Shown piece after piece: positions 55,726 to 64,000 of a stretch of DNA of 64,000 nt (its first letter is position 1; each line of letters opens with the position of its first letter). The stretch spans positions 5,022,001-5,086,000 of the forward strand of contig NZ_CAXUQL020000001.1 in NCBI RefSeq assembly GCF_964253035.1. The letters run 5' to 3'. The position numbers and the translations under genes are program-made. The DNA is from Pseudorhodoferax sp032153935 (lineage in GTDB: Bacteria > Pseudomonadota > Gammaproteobacteria > Burkholderiales > Burkholderiaceae_C). The notes beneath the pieces were generated by a model that was not told the DNA's origin, made no database searches, and was given only the letters and a program-made list of their open reading frames with translations.

Positions 55726-57257
55726 GCGCGGGCCTCTTCGGAGCGTTGTTCGCTGACACCGCTGAACGCGGCGGCCAGCAGGGATTGTTCGGTCCAGGCG
55801 CCGCGCTCGAACACCTGCACCAGGCGGCCGCCGCTCATCACGCCGATGCGGTCGCACATGGCCATCAGTTCGCGCAGGTCGCTGGAGACCATCAGCAGCG
55901 CACGGCCGTCGGCGGCCATGCGTTCGAGCTCGGCATACAGGTCGGCGCGCGCGCCGACGTCGACGCCGCGCGTGGGCTCGTCCAGCAGCAGCACCCCGCA
56001 GTCGCGGTGCAGCCAGCGCGCGAACACCACCTTCTGCTGGTTGCCGCCGGACAGCGCGGCCACCGGCTGCTCTTCGTCGCGGCAGCGCACGCGCAGCTTG
56101 CGCACCAACGCCTGCACGATGCCGCGCTCGCGGCCGCGCTGCAGCCAGCCGCCGCGCGCCACGGCGGCCAGGTCGCTCACCGTGGTGTTGACGCGGATCG
56201 GCTGCGGCAGCAGCAGGCCTTCGGACTTGCGGTCCTCGCTGACCAGGCCGATGCGCCGACGCACCGCCTGGACCGGGCTGGACCAGCGCGGCGCGGCATG
56301 GCCGTCGGCGTCCAGCAGCTCGACGCTGCCGCGCTCGGACTGGTCGGCGCCGTAGACCAGGCGCAGCAGTTCGGTACGGCCGGAACCGACCAGGCCGGCC
56401 AGGCCGAACACCTCGCCCGCGTGCAGGTCCAGGCTCACATCGCGCACGGCATGGCCACGGCCGAGGCCGCGCACGCGCAGCTTCACCGGGCCGGCCGGGC
56501 GGCGCGGGCGCTCGGCATCGTCGTCCAGTGCGCGGCCGATCATGCGTTGCACCAGATCGGCCTCGCTGACGCCGGCCATGGGCCGTTCGTCGACCAGCCG
56601 GCCGTCGCGCAGCACGGCCACGCGGTCGCAGATGCGGCGCAGCTCCTCCAGTCGGTGCGAGACGTAGACCAGCGCGACGCCCGCCGCCGCCAGCTGGGCG
56701 ATCTGCGCGAACAGGCGCTCGGACTCGCGCGCGGTCAGCATCGCGGTGGGCTCGTCCAGGATCAGCACGCGCGTGTCGTCCTGCAGGTTGCGCGCGATCT
56801 CCACCATCTGCTGGTGGCCGATGCCCAGGCGCGCGACGGGCGTGTCGGGGTCGATGTCGGTCAGGCCGATGCGGGCCAGCTGGCGTTCGGCCAGCGCGCG
56901 CAGGCGCGCGCGCTGCACGAACCCAGCGCGCTGCGGCAGCCGGCCCAGCAGCAGGTTCTCGGCCACCGTCAAGGTGGACACCAGGCCCAGCTCCTGCATG
57001 ACCATGCGCACGCCCGCTGCCTCGGCCTCGCGGCGCGAACGCGGCGCGAAGGGCTGGCCGCCCAGCTGCATGCTGCCGCGCGTGGGCGCGACCAGGCCGC
57101 AGACGATCTTGGACAGCGTGCTCTTGCCCGCGCCGTTCTCGCCCGTCAGCGCCAGCACCTGGCCGGCGCGCAGGTCCAGGCTCACGCCGTCCAGCACGGT
57201 GGCGGCGTAGTCCTTGCCGATGCCTTGCAGCGACAGGACGGGCGGCTCGCCGGCCAT
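55722..57257 (-). CDS. rbsA: Ribose ABC transporter ATP-binding protein (double ATPase)
   Basis: A 511-residue sugar importer ATPase with two domains. The first has Walker A GENGAGKST, signature LGIGHQQMVEIA and Walker B VLILDEPTAML. The second has a degenerate Walker A (GLVGSGRTE), signature LSGGNQQKVVFARWL and Walker B LLLDEPTRGVD, as is usual for RbsA/XylG proteins. It starts two bases after the rbsB2 stop and overlaps rbsC by four. Confidence 0.97.
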   Translation of the reverse strand: MAGEPPVLSLQGIGKDYAATVLDGVSLDLRAGQVLALTGENGAGKSTLSKIVCGLVAPTRGSMQLGGQPFAPRSRREAEAAGVRMVMQELGLVSTLTVAENLLLGRLPQRAGFVQRARLRALAERQLARIGLTDIDPDTPVARLGIGHQQMVEIARNLQDDTRVLILDEPTAMLTARESERLFAQIAQLAAAGVALVYVSHRLEELRRICDRVAVLRDGRLVDERPMAGVSEADLVQRMIGRALDDDAERPRRPAGPVKLRVRGLGRGHAVRDVSLDLHAGEVFGLAGLVGSGRTELLRLVYGADQSERGSVELLDADGHAAPRWSSPVQAVRRRIGLVSEDRKSEGLLLPQPIRVNTTVSDLAAVARGGWLQRGRERGIVQALVRKLRVRCRDEEQPVAALSGGNQQKVVFARWLHRDCGVLLLDEPTRGVDVGARADLYAELERMAADGRALLMVSSDLRELMAMCDRIGVMSGGRLVQVFERGAWTEQSLLAAAFSGVSEQRSEEARA

Positions 57258-57259
57258 GC

Positions 57260-58207
57260 CTACTTGCTGTCCTTGGTCACGAGCACCACGTCGGTCTTGA
57301 TCTCCGCCGGCATGCCCGCTTGCGGCGTCTTGGCGGCCAGGGCCTTGAGAGCAGTCTCGATGCCGAACACCGCCTGCTTGGCGGCGAACTGGTCGGCCGT
57401 GGCCAGCACGCGCCCGTCTTTCAGCATGGGCTTGATGGCGCTGATGTTGTCGTAGCCCACCACGGCCACCTTGCCGGTCTTGCCGGCGGCCTTTACGGCG
57501 GCGACGGCGCCCAGCGCCATCGAGTCGTTGCCCGCCAGCAGGGCTTTGAGGTCCGGGTGCTCGCGCAGCATGCTGGAGGCCACCTGGTTGCCCTTGTCGA
57601 TCTCCCACTGGCCCGATTGCACGCCCACCACCGTGATGCCGGCGGCCTTCATCGCGTCCTGGTAGCCCAGCGTGCGCTGCTGCGCATTGAAGGTGGTGGA
57701 CACGCCTTCGATGATGCCCACCTTGTCGCCCGCCTTGAGCGTCTTGGCCAGCGCATCGCCCACCAGCTTGGCGCCTGCGCGGTTATCCGGACCCACGAAG
57801 GGCACTTGCAGGCCCTTCTCCTTGAGCGCCGCCTCGTCCAGCCGGTTGTCGATGTTGACGACCAGCACGCCCTTGTCGGCGGCCGCCTTGATGGCCGGCA
57901 CCAGGGCCTTGGAGTCGGCCGGGGCGATGACCAGGGCGTCGACCTTCTGGGCCACCATCTGCTCGACGATGCGGATCTGGGCGGCCGCGTCGGTCTCGTC
58001 CTTGATGCCGTTGGCCAACAGCGTGTACTGCTTGGCGTTGGCCTTCTGGTGGGCCTTGGCGCCTTCTTCCATGGTCAGGAAGAACTCGTTGGCCAGCGAC
58101 TTCATGACCAGGGCCACCTTGGGCGGGCTCTGGGCCCACGAGGGCGCGGCGGCCAGCAGGCCGGCCAGGGCCAGCGCGGTGGAAAGGGTGCGGCGGGTCG
58201 AACGCAT
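57260..58207 (-). CDS. rbsB: Ribose-type ABC transporter substrate-binding protein (copy 2)
   Basis: A 315-residue periplasmic receptor identical to copy 1 except Ala instead of Val at residue 19 in the signal peptide. It leads the complete ribose operon rbsB-A-C-R-K-D, all on the minus strand and mostly overlapping or abutting. An AGGAG box (CAGGAGACACCG) precedes the ATG. A promoter with TTGCGC-17-TATATT and a perfect LacI-type operator lies just upstream. The final four codons and stop differ from copy 1. Confidence 0.97.
   Translation of the reverse strand: MRSTRRTLSTALALAGLLAAAPSWAQSPPKVALVMKSLANEFFLTMEEGAKAHQKANAKQYTLLANGIKDETDAAAQIRIVEQMVAQKVDALVIAPADSKALVPAIKAAADKGVLVVNIDNRLDEAALKEKGLQVPFVGPDNRAGAKLVGDALAKTLKAGDKVGIIEGVSTTFNAQQRTLGYQDAMKAAGITVVGVQSGQWEIDKGNQVASSMLREHPDLKALLAGNDSMALGAVAAVKAAGKTGKVAVVGYDNISAIKPMLKDGRVLATADQFAAKQAVFGIETALKALAAKTPQAGMPAEIKTDVVLVTKDSK
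57270..58207 (-). repeat. Inverted repeat, right arm (rbsB2)
   Basis: Pairs with 50284-51221. The arms face each other about 6 kb apart. The identical 664-base tract is 57270-57933 here. Confidence 0.95.
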
Positions 58208-58243
58208 CGGTGTCTCCTGTTCTTGCTGCGTTGCAGAGCAGCC

Positions 58244-58272
58244 AATATAAAGACCGAAAAGCGCCTGCGCAA
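58244..58272 (-). promoter_or_regulatory. Inferred sigma-70 promoter of rbsB2
   Basis: On the minus strand TTGCGC (58272-58267), 17 bases, TATATT (58249-58244), the same boxes and spacing as upstream of rbsB1. Confidence 0.65.
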
Positions 58273-58281
58273 ACGTTTGCG
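58268..58281. promoter_or_regulatory. LacI-type operator upstream of rbsB2
   Basis: CGCAAACGTTTGCG, the same perfect palindrome as at 50207-50220, overlapping the -35 box. The second copy seen at rbsB1 is degraded here (CGCAGGCGCTTTTC). Confidence 0.8.
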
Positions 58282-58355
58282 ATCAGTGATTTCCCGCGCG
58301 AAAGTTACAAGAAGTTAAAGCACTGCAGCGCGCACCCTATGATGGCGCCGGCGGT

Positions 58356-60782
58356 ATGCACCCGGTTTCTTGCCCGAAGATGGGAGTGGGATCCATGCGA
58401 TGGTGGCCAGGTATGCAATGGAGGCGCATGCGCAGTTGCTGGTCGCTGCCCGACGCCACCGCGCATGTGCAGGCAGTCCTGCTGCATGGACAGTTGCGCA
58501 ACCTGATGCGCGTGGTGCCCTGGTATGCCGCATCCAATGTCTACACCGCCGGCATGGTGTTCCATGCCCTGTGGCCCTTCGTGCAGGACCAGCCGTGGCG
58601 GGCCTGGCTGTTCGGCTTCCTGCTGGCCCACTTGGCCTGGGCCGGCCATGCCGTGCTGGCGTTGCGCCGCGCCGAGGCCGCGGGCGGACGCCTGCTGGAC
58701 CTGCGCGACATGCACCTGTCCGCGCTGTGTTGCGCATCGAGTGCCGTCATGTGCGCCATGGGCATCTACTTCGGTGCCATGCGGGCCGAAGACGACGCCA
58801 GCCGCCTGCTGCTCAGCGCCTACACGCCGGGACTGATCGCCACCGGCGTGCTGGTGGGCATCACCACGCCGCTGCTGTCGTTCATCTGGCTGCTGGTGCT
58901 GACGGTGGTGGCCTGCCTCATGGTGGCGCAACTCGGCTACCTGGCCCAGGGCGTGACCATTGCCTTGCTGTGCTGCTATGCCTTCATCCTGTCGGTGGCG
59001 CTGCTGTTCGCGTCACGCCTGTTCGTCAAGCGCATCGAGGCCGAGCAGGCCGCCGAGCAGGAACGCCAGATCGTCGGACTGCTGCTGCGCGACTTCGAGG
59101 CCGATGCCCGCGACTGGCTGTGGGAGAGCGACCGCAGCGGCGCGCTGACGCGCGTGGGACTGCGGCTGTGCGAGGTGCTCGGGCGCGGCCAGAACGAGCT
59201 GCTCGGCCTGCCGCTGGACGGCCTGTTCACCCCCCAGCGCCTGCTGCAGGTGCGCAGCGACGCCGCCGTCGGGCCGGCTGCCCTGTGCCGATTGCTGGCG
59301 GCCGGCCAGCCGTTCAGCGGTGTGGTGCTGGAGGCGCCGGTGAACGGCGAAATGCGCAGCTGGACGCTGAGCGCCAAGCCGCTGTACGCCGCCGACGGCG
59401 CCTGGACCGGCTGGCGCGGCGTGGGCGTCGATGTATCCGACGCACGTGCCCGCGAGGCCGAGAGCAGCGTGCGCGAACAGCACCTGCATTACCTGGCGCA
59501 CCACGATGCGCTCACCGGCCTGCCCAACCGGCGCGCGTTCATGGAGGAAGCAGAGCGCCAGCATGCGGACGGTGGCCGCTGGGCCGTGGCCTTGCTGGAC
59601 CTGGACCATTTCAAGACCGTCAATGACAGCCTGGGCCATGCCGCTGGCGACGAGCTGCTGTGTTCGGTGGCGCGCCGGCTGCGCCAGGCCACCGGCCAAG
59701 GCGATGCGCTGGCACGCCTGGGCGGCGACGAGTTCGCGATGCTGCTGCGCGCCCTGCCCGCGCAAGGCTGCGAAAACGAGATCGAACGACGCCTGCAGGG
59801 CGTGCTGGACAGGCTGCGGGTGCAGGAGCGCATCGGCGCCTACCGCGTGGACGTGCGCGCCAGCATCGGCGCGTCCTGGACCGATGGCGCGCTGGCCGCC
59901 GGCGAGCTGCTGCGCCAGGCCGACACCGCGCTCTACGTGGCCAAGAGCCAGGGCCGCAACACCGTGCGCCTGCACGCACCGAGCATGGGCGAGCGTCTGC
60001 ACGAACGCCTGGCCATGGTCAGCGATCTCTCCAGGGCCGTCGAGCGCGGCGAGTTCGACATCGAATACATGTCGCTGCGCGATGCCGGCACCTTGCGCGT
60101 GCAGGGCTACGAAGCCCTGGTGCGCTGGCGCCATCCACGCCATGGCCGCCTGTTGCCGGCCTGCTTCATCCCGGTGGCCGAGGAGTCCGGCATCGTGGTG
60201 CAGATCGGCATGTGGGTGCTGGAGCGGGCCTGCAAGGACGCCATGGCCTGGCCGTCGCACCTGCACGTCGCCGTCAACGTCTCGGCCGTACAACTGGCCT
60301 GCGCGGACTTCGTCGAAGGCGTCATGGCGGTGCTGCGCCGGCTGGGGCTGCCGCCGTCCCGGCTGGAACTGGAGGTCACCGAAACCGCGCTGACGCGCGA
60401 TCCGGGCCGGGCCCGCGCGGCGCTGCAACGCCTGCGGGCCTTGGGTGTGCGCACCGCCATCGACGACTTCGGCATCGGCTATTCATCGATGGCCCAGCTG
60501 CGCGAACTGCCGTTCGACCGCATCAAGCTGGACCAGTCCTTCATCGCCGCCTTGTCACACGAACCGGCCGGCGGCATGACGCATTCCATCATTGCAGCGC
60601 TCGTGCTGCTGGCCAACACCATGCACCTGGACATCACGGCCGAAGGGGTGGAGCAGGAAGGGCAGCTCCAGCGGCTGCGTGCGCTCGGCTGCCCTTCGGT
60701 GCAAGGTTATCTGTTCGGACCGCCCGCGGGCGCCGCCAGCGTCGGCGACCGCCAGCAGGCGCTGGTCCGCACGCCGGTGTAG
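58356..60782 (+). CDS. Membrane GGDEF-EAL cyclic-di-GMP protein
   Basis: An 808-residue protein. The N-terminal third has six or seven hydrophobic segments (an MASE-like membrane sensor, residues about 55-225). A PAS-like domain follows (about 240-365). The GGDEF domain (ALARLGGDEFAMLL, about residue 455) lacks the RxxD inhibitory site (GQGD instead). The EAL domain has YEALVRW (about 583), EVTETAL, IDDFGIGYSS, IKLDQSF and AEGVEQ, but the usual YQP at its start is replaced by YMS. The start is uncertain: 58356 is the first ATG, while an ATG at 58395 has GGGAG eight bases upstream. It is divergent from rbsB2. Confidence 0.88.
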   Translation: MHPVSCPKMGVGSMRWWPGMQWRRMRSCWSLPDATAHVQAVLLHGQLRNLMRVVPWYAASNVYTAGMVFHALWPFVQDQPWRAWLFGFLLAHLAWAGHAVLALRRAEAAGGRLLDLRDMHLSALCCASSAVMCAMGIYFGAMRAEDDASRLLLSAYTPGLIATGVLVGITTPLLSFIWLLVLTVVACLMVAQLGYLAQGVTIALLCCYAFILSVALLFASRLFVKRIEAEQAAEQERQIVGLLLRDFEADARDWLWESDRSGALTRVGLRLCEVLGRGQNELLGLPLDGLFTPQRLLQVRSDAAVGPAALCRLLAAGQPFSGVVLEAPVNGEMRSWTLSAKPLYAADGAWTGWRGVGVDVSDARAREAESSVREQHLHYLAHHDALTGLPNRRAFMEEAERQHADGGRWAVALLDLDHFKTVNDSLGHAAGDELLCSVARRLRQATGQGDALARLGGDEFAMLLRALPAQGCENEIERRLQGVLDRLRVQERIGAYRVDVRASIGASWTDGALAAGELLRQADTALYVAKSQGRNTVRLHAPSMGERLHERLAMVSDLSRAVERGEFDIEYMSLRDAGTLRVQGYEALVRWRHPRHGRLLPACFIPVAEESGIVVQIGMWVLERACKDAMAWPSHLHVAVNVSAVQLACADFVEGVMAVLRRLGLPPSRLELEVTETALTRDPGRARAALQRLRALGVRTAIDDFGIGYSSMAQLRELPFDRIKLDQSFIAALSHEPAGGMTHSIIAALVLLANTMHLDITAEGVEQEGQLQRLRALGCPSVQGYLFGPPAGAASVGDRQQALVRTPV

Positions 60783-60808
60783 CGCCGGCCGCGCGCTACC
60801 GGGCCTAC

Positions 60809-62077
60809 TCAGCCGATCACCGTGCCGCGCGCTTCGCCCAGCCCGATGCGCACCGCGCCGGCGCGCTCGCACCAGCCGCGCAGGACCAGCGTGTCGCCGT
60901 CCTCGAGGAAGCTGCGCGTCTCACCGTTGGGCAGGGTCACGGGCTGCTTGCCGCCCTGCGACAGCTCCAACAAGGAGCCCGCCTCGCCCGGTGTCGGGCC
61001 GGACAGCGTGCCCGAGCCCAGCAGGTCGCCCGGGTTCAGGTTGCAGCCGTTCACGGTGTGGTGCGCGACGAGTTGCGCGGCCGTCCAGTAGGCGGCCCGC
61101 GTGGTGTTGCCGCGCGTGAGGCGCACACCTTCCTCGCCGGCCGCACGCATCTTCGCGGTCTGCAGCCAGACTTCCAGCGTGATGTCGAGCGCACCCTCGG
61201 CGCGGTTGGCCGCGCTGTCCAGATAGGGCAAGGGCTGCGGGTCGTCCGCCGGCCGCGTGAACGGAGCGCGGAACGGCGCCAGCGCTTCCATGGTCACGAT
61301 CCAGGGCGAGACCGTGGAGGCGAAGTTCTTCGACAGGAACGGGCCCAGCGGCTGGTACTCCCAGGCCTGCAGGTCGCGCGCCGACCAGTCGTTGAACAGG
61401 CCCACGCCGAACAGATGGTCCTCGGCCGCCTCGATGCCGACCGGCTCGCCCAGCGCATTGCCCTGCCCCACGAAGTAGGCCAGCTCCAGCTCGTAGTCCA
61501 GCCGCTTGCAGGGGCCGAAGCTGGGCACGGTGGCGTCCGCCGCCTTGGTCTGGCCCTGCGGTCGCTTGAAGGATGTGCCGCTGACCACGATGGAGCTGGC
61601 ACGGCCGTGGTAGCCGATCGGCACCCACTTGTAGTTGGGCAGCAGCGGGTTGTCGGGGCGGAACTGCTTGCCCACCGTGGTGGCGTGGTGCACGCTGGTG
61701 TAGAAGTCCGTGTAGTCGCGCACCTCGCAGGGCACGGTGTACTCGGCCTGGGCCTGCGGCAGCAGCGCCGCGCTCCAGGCCGCCTGCTGCGCGCTGCCTT
61801 CGCGCAGGCCTTCGGACAGCTGGGCACGCAGGGCCTGGCGCGCGGCAGGCGTGGCTGCCATCAGCGCGTTCATGTCGGCGTGGTCGATGACGCCGACGGC
61901 CTTGAGGTCCAGCACCTGGTCGCCGATGGCCACGCCGATGCGGAAGGCCTGGTCGCTACCGGCACGGCGGAAGCGGCCGAACGGCAGGTTCTGGATCGGG
62001 AAGTCGCAGCCCGCCGCATTGGCGGATGCTACCCAGCTGCGCAGTGTCGGATCGTGGGTGGCGTTCAAGGAGGTCAT
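60809..62077 (-). CDS. fahA: Fumarylacetoacetase
   Basis: A 422-residue hydrolase for the last step of tyrosine degradation, giving fumarate and acetoacetate. The N-terminal SH3-like domain (DFPIQNLPFGRFRR) precedes the catalytic domain with DYTDFYTSVHHATTVGKQFRP, the metal ligands in LDYELELAYFVGQGN and FNDWSARDLQAWEY, and NGCNLNPGDLLGSGTLSGP. The start overlaps the hmgA stop (ATGA). An AAGGAGG box lies just upstream. Confidence 0.97.
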   Translation of the reverse strand: MTSLNATHDPTLRSWVASANAAGCDFPIQNLPFGRFRRAGSDQAFRIGVAIGDQVLDLKAVGVIDHADMNALMAATPAARQALRAQLSEGLREGSAQQAAWSAALLPQAQAEYTVPCEVRDYTDFYTSVHHATTVGKQFRPDNPLLPNYKWVPIGYHGRASSIVVSGTSFKRPQGQTKAADATVPSFGPCKRLDYELELAYFVGQGNALGEPVGIEAAEDHLFGVGLFNDWSARDLQAWEYQPLGPFLSKNFASTVSPWIVTMEALAPFRAPFTRPADDPQPLPYLDSAANRAEGALDITLEVWLQTAKMRAAGEEGVRLTRGNTTRAAYWTAAQLVAHHTVNGCNLNPGDLLGSGTLSGPTPGEAGSLLELSQGGKQPVTLPNGETRSFLEDGDTLVLRGWCERAGAVRIGLGEARGTVIG

Positions 62078-63369
62078 GGTTGGAAGTGGTCTTTCAGGCC
62101 GGCCCAGCAGTCGGCGTAGGCGTGGTCCAGCGGCGCGGTGTTCAGCGCCCAGGCTGTCGGGATGAAGCGGTAGCGGCTCTCGAACATGAAGGCCAGCGTG
62201 TTGTCCAGCTTCTGCGGTTTCAGGTCCGCCGAGGAGGCCTTCTCGAAGGCTTCCTCGTCCGGCCCGTGCGGCACCATGGCATTGTGCAGGCTCGCGCCGC
62301 CGGGCTTGAAGCCGCCGGGCTTCGCGTCGTACTCGCCATAGACCAGGCCCATGAATTCGCTCATGAGGTTGCGGTGGTACCAGGGCGGGCGGAAGGTGTC
62401 CTCCATGACCAGCCAGCGCGGCGGGAAGATCACGAAGTCGCAGTTGGCCGTGCCCGGCGTGTCGCTGGGCGAGGTCAGCACCGTGAAGATCGACGGGTCC
62501 GGGTGGTCGAAGCTGATCGAGCCGATGGTCATAAAGTTCTTGGTGTCGTACTTCACGGGCGCCAGATTGCCGTGCCAGGCCACGACGTTGAACGGCGTGC
62601 CCTTGGCCGGCGCGCGCCAGAAGCGGCCGCCGAATTTCTTGATGAGCTCGTAGGGGCCGGCGGCGTCCTCGTAGGCCGCCACGGGCGCCAGGAAATCGCG
62701 CGCATTGGCCAAGCCGTTGGAGCCGATCGGACCCAGTTCGGGCAGGCGGAACTGCGCGCCGTAGTTCTCGCAGACGTAGCCGCGCGACAGACCGTCGGGC
62801 AAGGCCACCTTGAAGGCCAGGCCGCGCGGCAGCAGCGCGATCTCGCCGGGCGCGACTTCGAGCACGCCGAGTTCGGTCGTGATCCGCAGCCGCCCCTGCT
62901 GCGGCACGAGCAGCAGCTCGCCGTCGGCATTGACGAAGGAGCGCCGGCCCATGGACTTGCCGGCCACATAGACGAGCGAGCCCACGCCGGTCTGCGCATC
63001 GGCGTCGCCGTTGGCGGCCAGCGTGCGCATGCCGTCGACGAAGTCGAACTCGGCGCCGTCCAGCGGCGTCGGGTGCCAGCGCAGCGGCTCGGGTGCCAGC
63101 GCCGTGCCGGGGTCGCCGCCCGTGGTCCACAGCGGCTGCGCATAGGGCTGGTAGCGGCCGGCGACCACCGAGGGCTGGCGCCGGTACATCCAGCTGCGCC
63201 GCTGTTCATGCCGCGGCGCCGTGAACGCCGTGCCCGAGATCAGCTCGGGGTACAGGTCGCGCGGTGCGCGCTGCGGGCTGTTGCGCCCTTGCGGCAGGCT
63301 GCCGGACACGGCCTCGGTGGCGTACTCGTTGCCGAAGCCGCTCTGGTAGCGCAGCGGGTCCTGGGCCAT
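62074..63369 (-). CDS. hmgA: Homogentisate 1,2-dioxygenase
   Basis: A 431-residue non-heme iron dioxygenase opening homogentisate to maleylacetoacetate. YQSGFGNEYATEAVSGSLPQGRNSPQRAP is the typical N-terminus (residues 7-36). The iron-binding part contains FRPPWYHRNLMSEFMGLVYGEYDAK and PHGPDEEAFEKASSADLKPQKL. It is coupled to fahA and follows a Bug receptor gene by ten bases. Confidence 0.98.
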   Translation of the reverse strand: MAQDPLRYQSGFGNEYATEAVSGSLPQGRNSPQRAPRDLYPELISGTAFTAPRHEQRRSWMYRRQPSVVAGRYQPYAQPLWTTGGDPGTALAPEPLRWHPTPLDGAEFDFVDGMRTLAANGDADAQTGVGSLVYVAGKSMGRRSFVNADGELLLVPQQGRLRITTELGVLEVAPGEIALLPRGLAFKVALPDGLSRGYVCENYGAQFRLPELGPIGSNGLANARDFLAPVAAYEDAAGPYELIKKFGGRFWRAPAKGTPFNVVAWHGNLAPVKYDTKNFMTIGSISFDHPDPSIFTVLTSPSDTPGTANCDFVIFPPRWLVMEDTFRPPWYHRNLMSEFMGLVYGEYDAKPGGFKPGGASLHNAMVPHGPDEEAFEKASSADLKPQKLDNTLAFMFESRYRFIPTAWALNTAPLDHAYADCWAGLKDHFQP

Positions 63370-63379
63370 GGTGTTCCTT

Positions 63380-64000
63380 TCAGTCGATCTTGATGTTGTT
63401 GGCGCGGATCACGCGGCCCCAGCGCTCGCGCTCCTGCCTGGCGTAGGCGGCCATCTGCTCGGGCGTGCCGGGCAGGCCTTCCACGCCCAGGGCCTCGAAG
63501 CGCGCCTTCACGGTCGGCGAGGCCAGCGCCTCCTGCAAGGCTTTGCTGTAGCGGGCCACGGTGGCATCGGTCGCGCCGGCGGGCACGGTCAGGCCCTGCC
63601 AGGCGTATGCCTCATACCCCGACAAGCCCTGCTCCGTCAGCGTGGGCACGTTGGGCAGGCTGGCGATGCGCTGCGCGCTGGCCACGCCGATGGCCTTGAG
63701 CTTGCCCGACAGCACGAACTGGTTGCCGCTGGCGGTGTCTACGAACATGAACGGCACCTGGCCGCCCAGCACGTCGGCGACCGCGGGCGCCGCGCCCTTG
63801 TAGGCCACGTGCGTGAGCTTCAGACCGCTCTGCTCACCGAGCAGCTCGGTGGCCAGATGGTGCGGGCTGCCGACACCGGCCGAGGCGTAGTTGACGGCGC
63901 CGTTCTGCGCCTTGGCCCAGGCCACGAATTCCTTCCAGTTGCTGGCCGGCACCTGCGGGCCGACCACCAGCACGAGCGGAAAGCGCGCCAGCAGGCCGAC
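63380..64000 (-). CDS. Bug-family substrate-binding protein, 5' end outside the window
   Basis: The C-terminal ~207 residues of a tripartite tricarboxylate transporter receptor; the open frame runs to the window edge without a signal peptide, so the gene begins further right. Bug motifs are visible: VNYASAGVGSPHHLATELL, LTHVAYKGAAPAVADVLGGQVPFMF and LPNVPTLTEQGL. It is the third Bug gene in the window. Its ten-base gap to hmgA suggests co-transcription and a role in uptake of an aromatic acid feeding the homogentisate pathway. Confidence 0.92.
   Translation of the reverse strand, partial: VGLLARFPLVLVVGPQVPASNWKEFVAWAKAQNGAVNYASAGVGSPHHLATELLGEQSGLKLTHVAYKGAAPAVADVLGGQVPFMFVDTASGNQFVLSGKLKAIGVASAQRIASLPNVPTLTEQGLSGYEAYAWQGLTVPAGATDATVARYSKALQEALASPTVKARFEALGVEGLPGTPEQMAAYARQERERWGRVIRANNIKID

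Noticed and set aside
50284..58207. Site-specific invertible cassette or composite transposon
   Set aside because: There is no recombinase or transposase gene inside or next to the repeats and no short terminal repeats; only homologous recombination or conversion is supported.

Overview
The window is chromosomal DNA from a high-GC betaproteobacterium, most likely Burkholderiales and probably Comamonadaceae. The grounds are the strongly GC-biased codon use, the block smpB / ratA-rnfH / DUF4124 gene / guaB-kbp-guaA, several Bug-type solute receptors, and an Entner-Doudoroff edd-eda pair. No rRNA, tRNA, CRISPR array or prophage was seen. The species is not identified.

Left part (1-12.7 kb). The window opens inside a Wadjet-type plasmid-defence operon: the 3' end of the DUF2398 gene, an SMC-like ATPase, and a DUF2399/Toprim nuclease. 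Then come msrB-msrA, a less GC-rich module of an AraC regulator, a free-standing B3/4 editing-like domain and a LysE exporter, a RecQ-like helicase with a phosphoribosyltransferase-like tail, and a D,D-carboxypeptidase.

Centre-left (12.7-34.8 kb). This holds the housekeeping block guaA, kbp, guaB, a DUF4124 gene, rnfH, ratA and smpB. It is followed by two tandem paralogous MHYT-GGDEF-EAL proteins, a P1-family peptidase coupled to a membrane-anchored TAXI receptor, ettA, rhlE, a cupin, dgoK-dgoA, and a very large GAF/PAS/GGDEF/EAL sensor.

Centre-right (34.8-50.2 kb). An IS1182-like element with a frameshifted transposase lies between the sensor and a marR gene. After it come a marR/thioesterase divergon with a double palindrome, gloA, two Bug receptors around a CaiB-type CoA-transferase, edd-eda, chaC, a TetR-controlled molybdenum hydroxylase operon with its nucleotidyltransferase, a bestrophin and pdxH.

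Right part (50.2-64 kb). The most striking locus is a pair of face-to-face ribose operons. One (+) is rbsB1 plus a lipoprotein nucleoside hydrolase. The other (-) is rbsB2-rbsA-rbsC-rbsR-rbsK-rbsD. The two rbsB copies are inverted repeats with only five substitutions up to their last four codons, including 664 identical bases. Each sits behind a similar promoter that carries the same LacI-type operator. The layout suggests that ribose is freed from nucleosides outside the cytoplasm, imported and phosphorylated, and that the inverted repeats are kept alike by gene conversion or allow the intervening 6 kb to invert. The window ends with a fourth GGDEF/EAL protein and a tyrosine-degradation operon (Bug receptor, hmgA, fahA).
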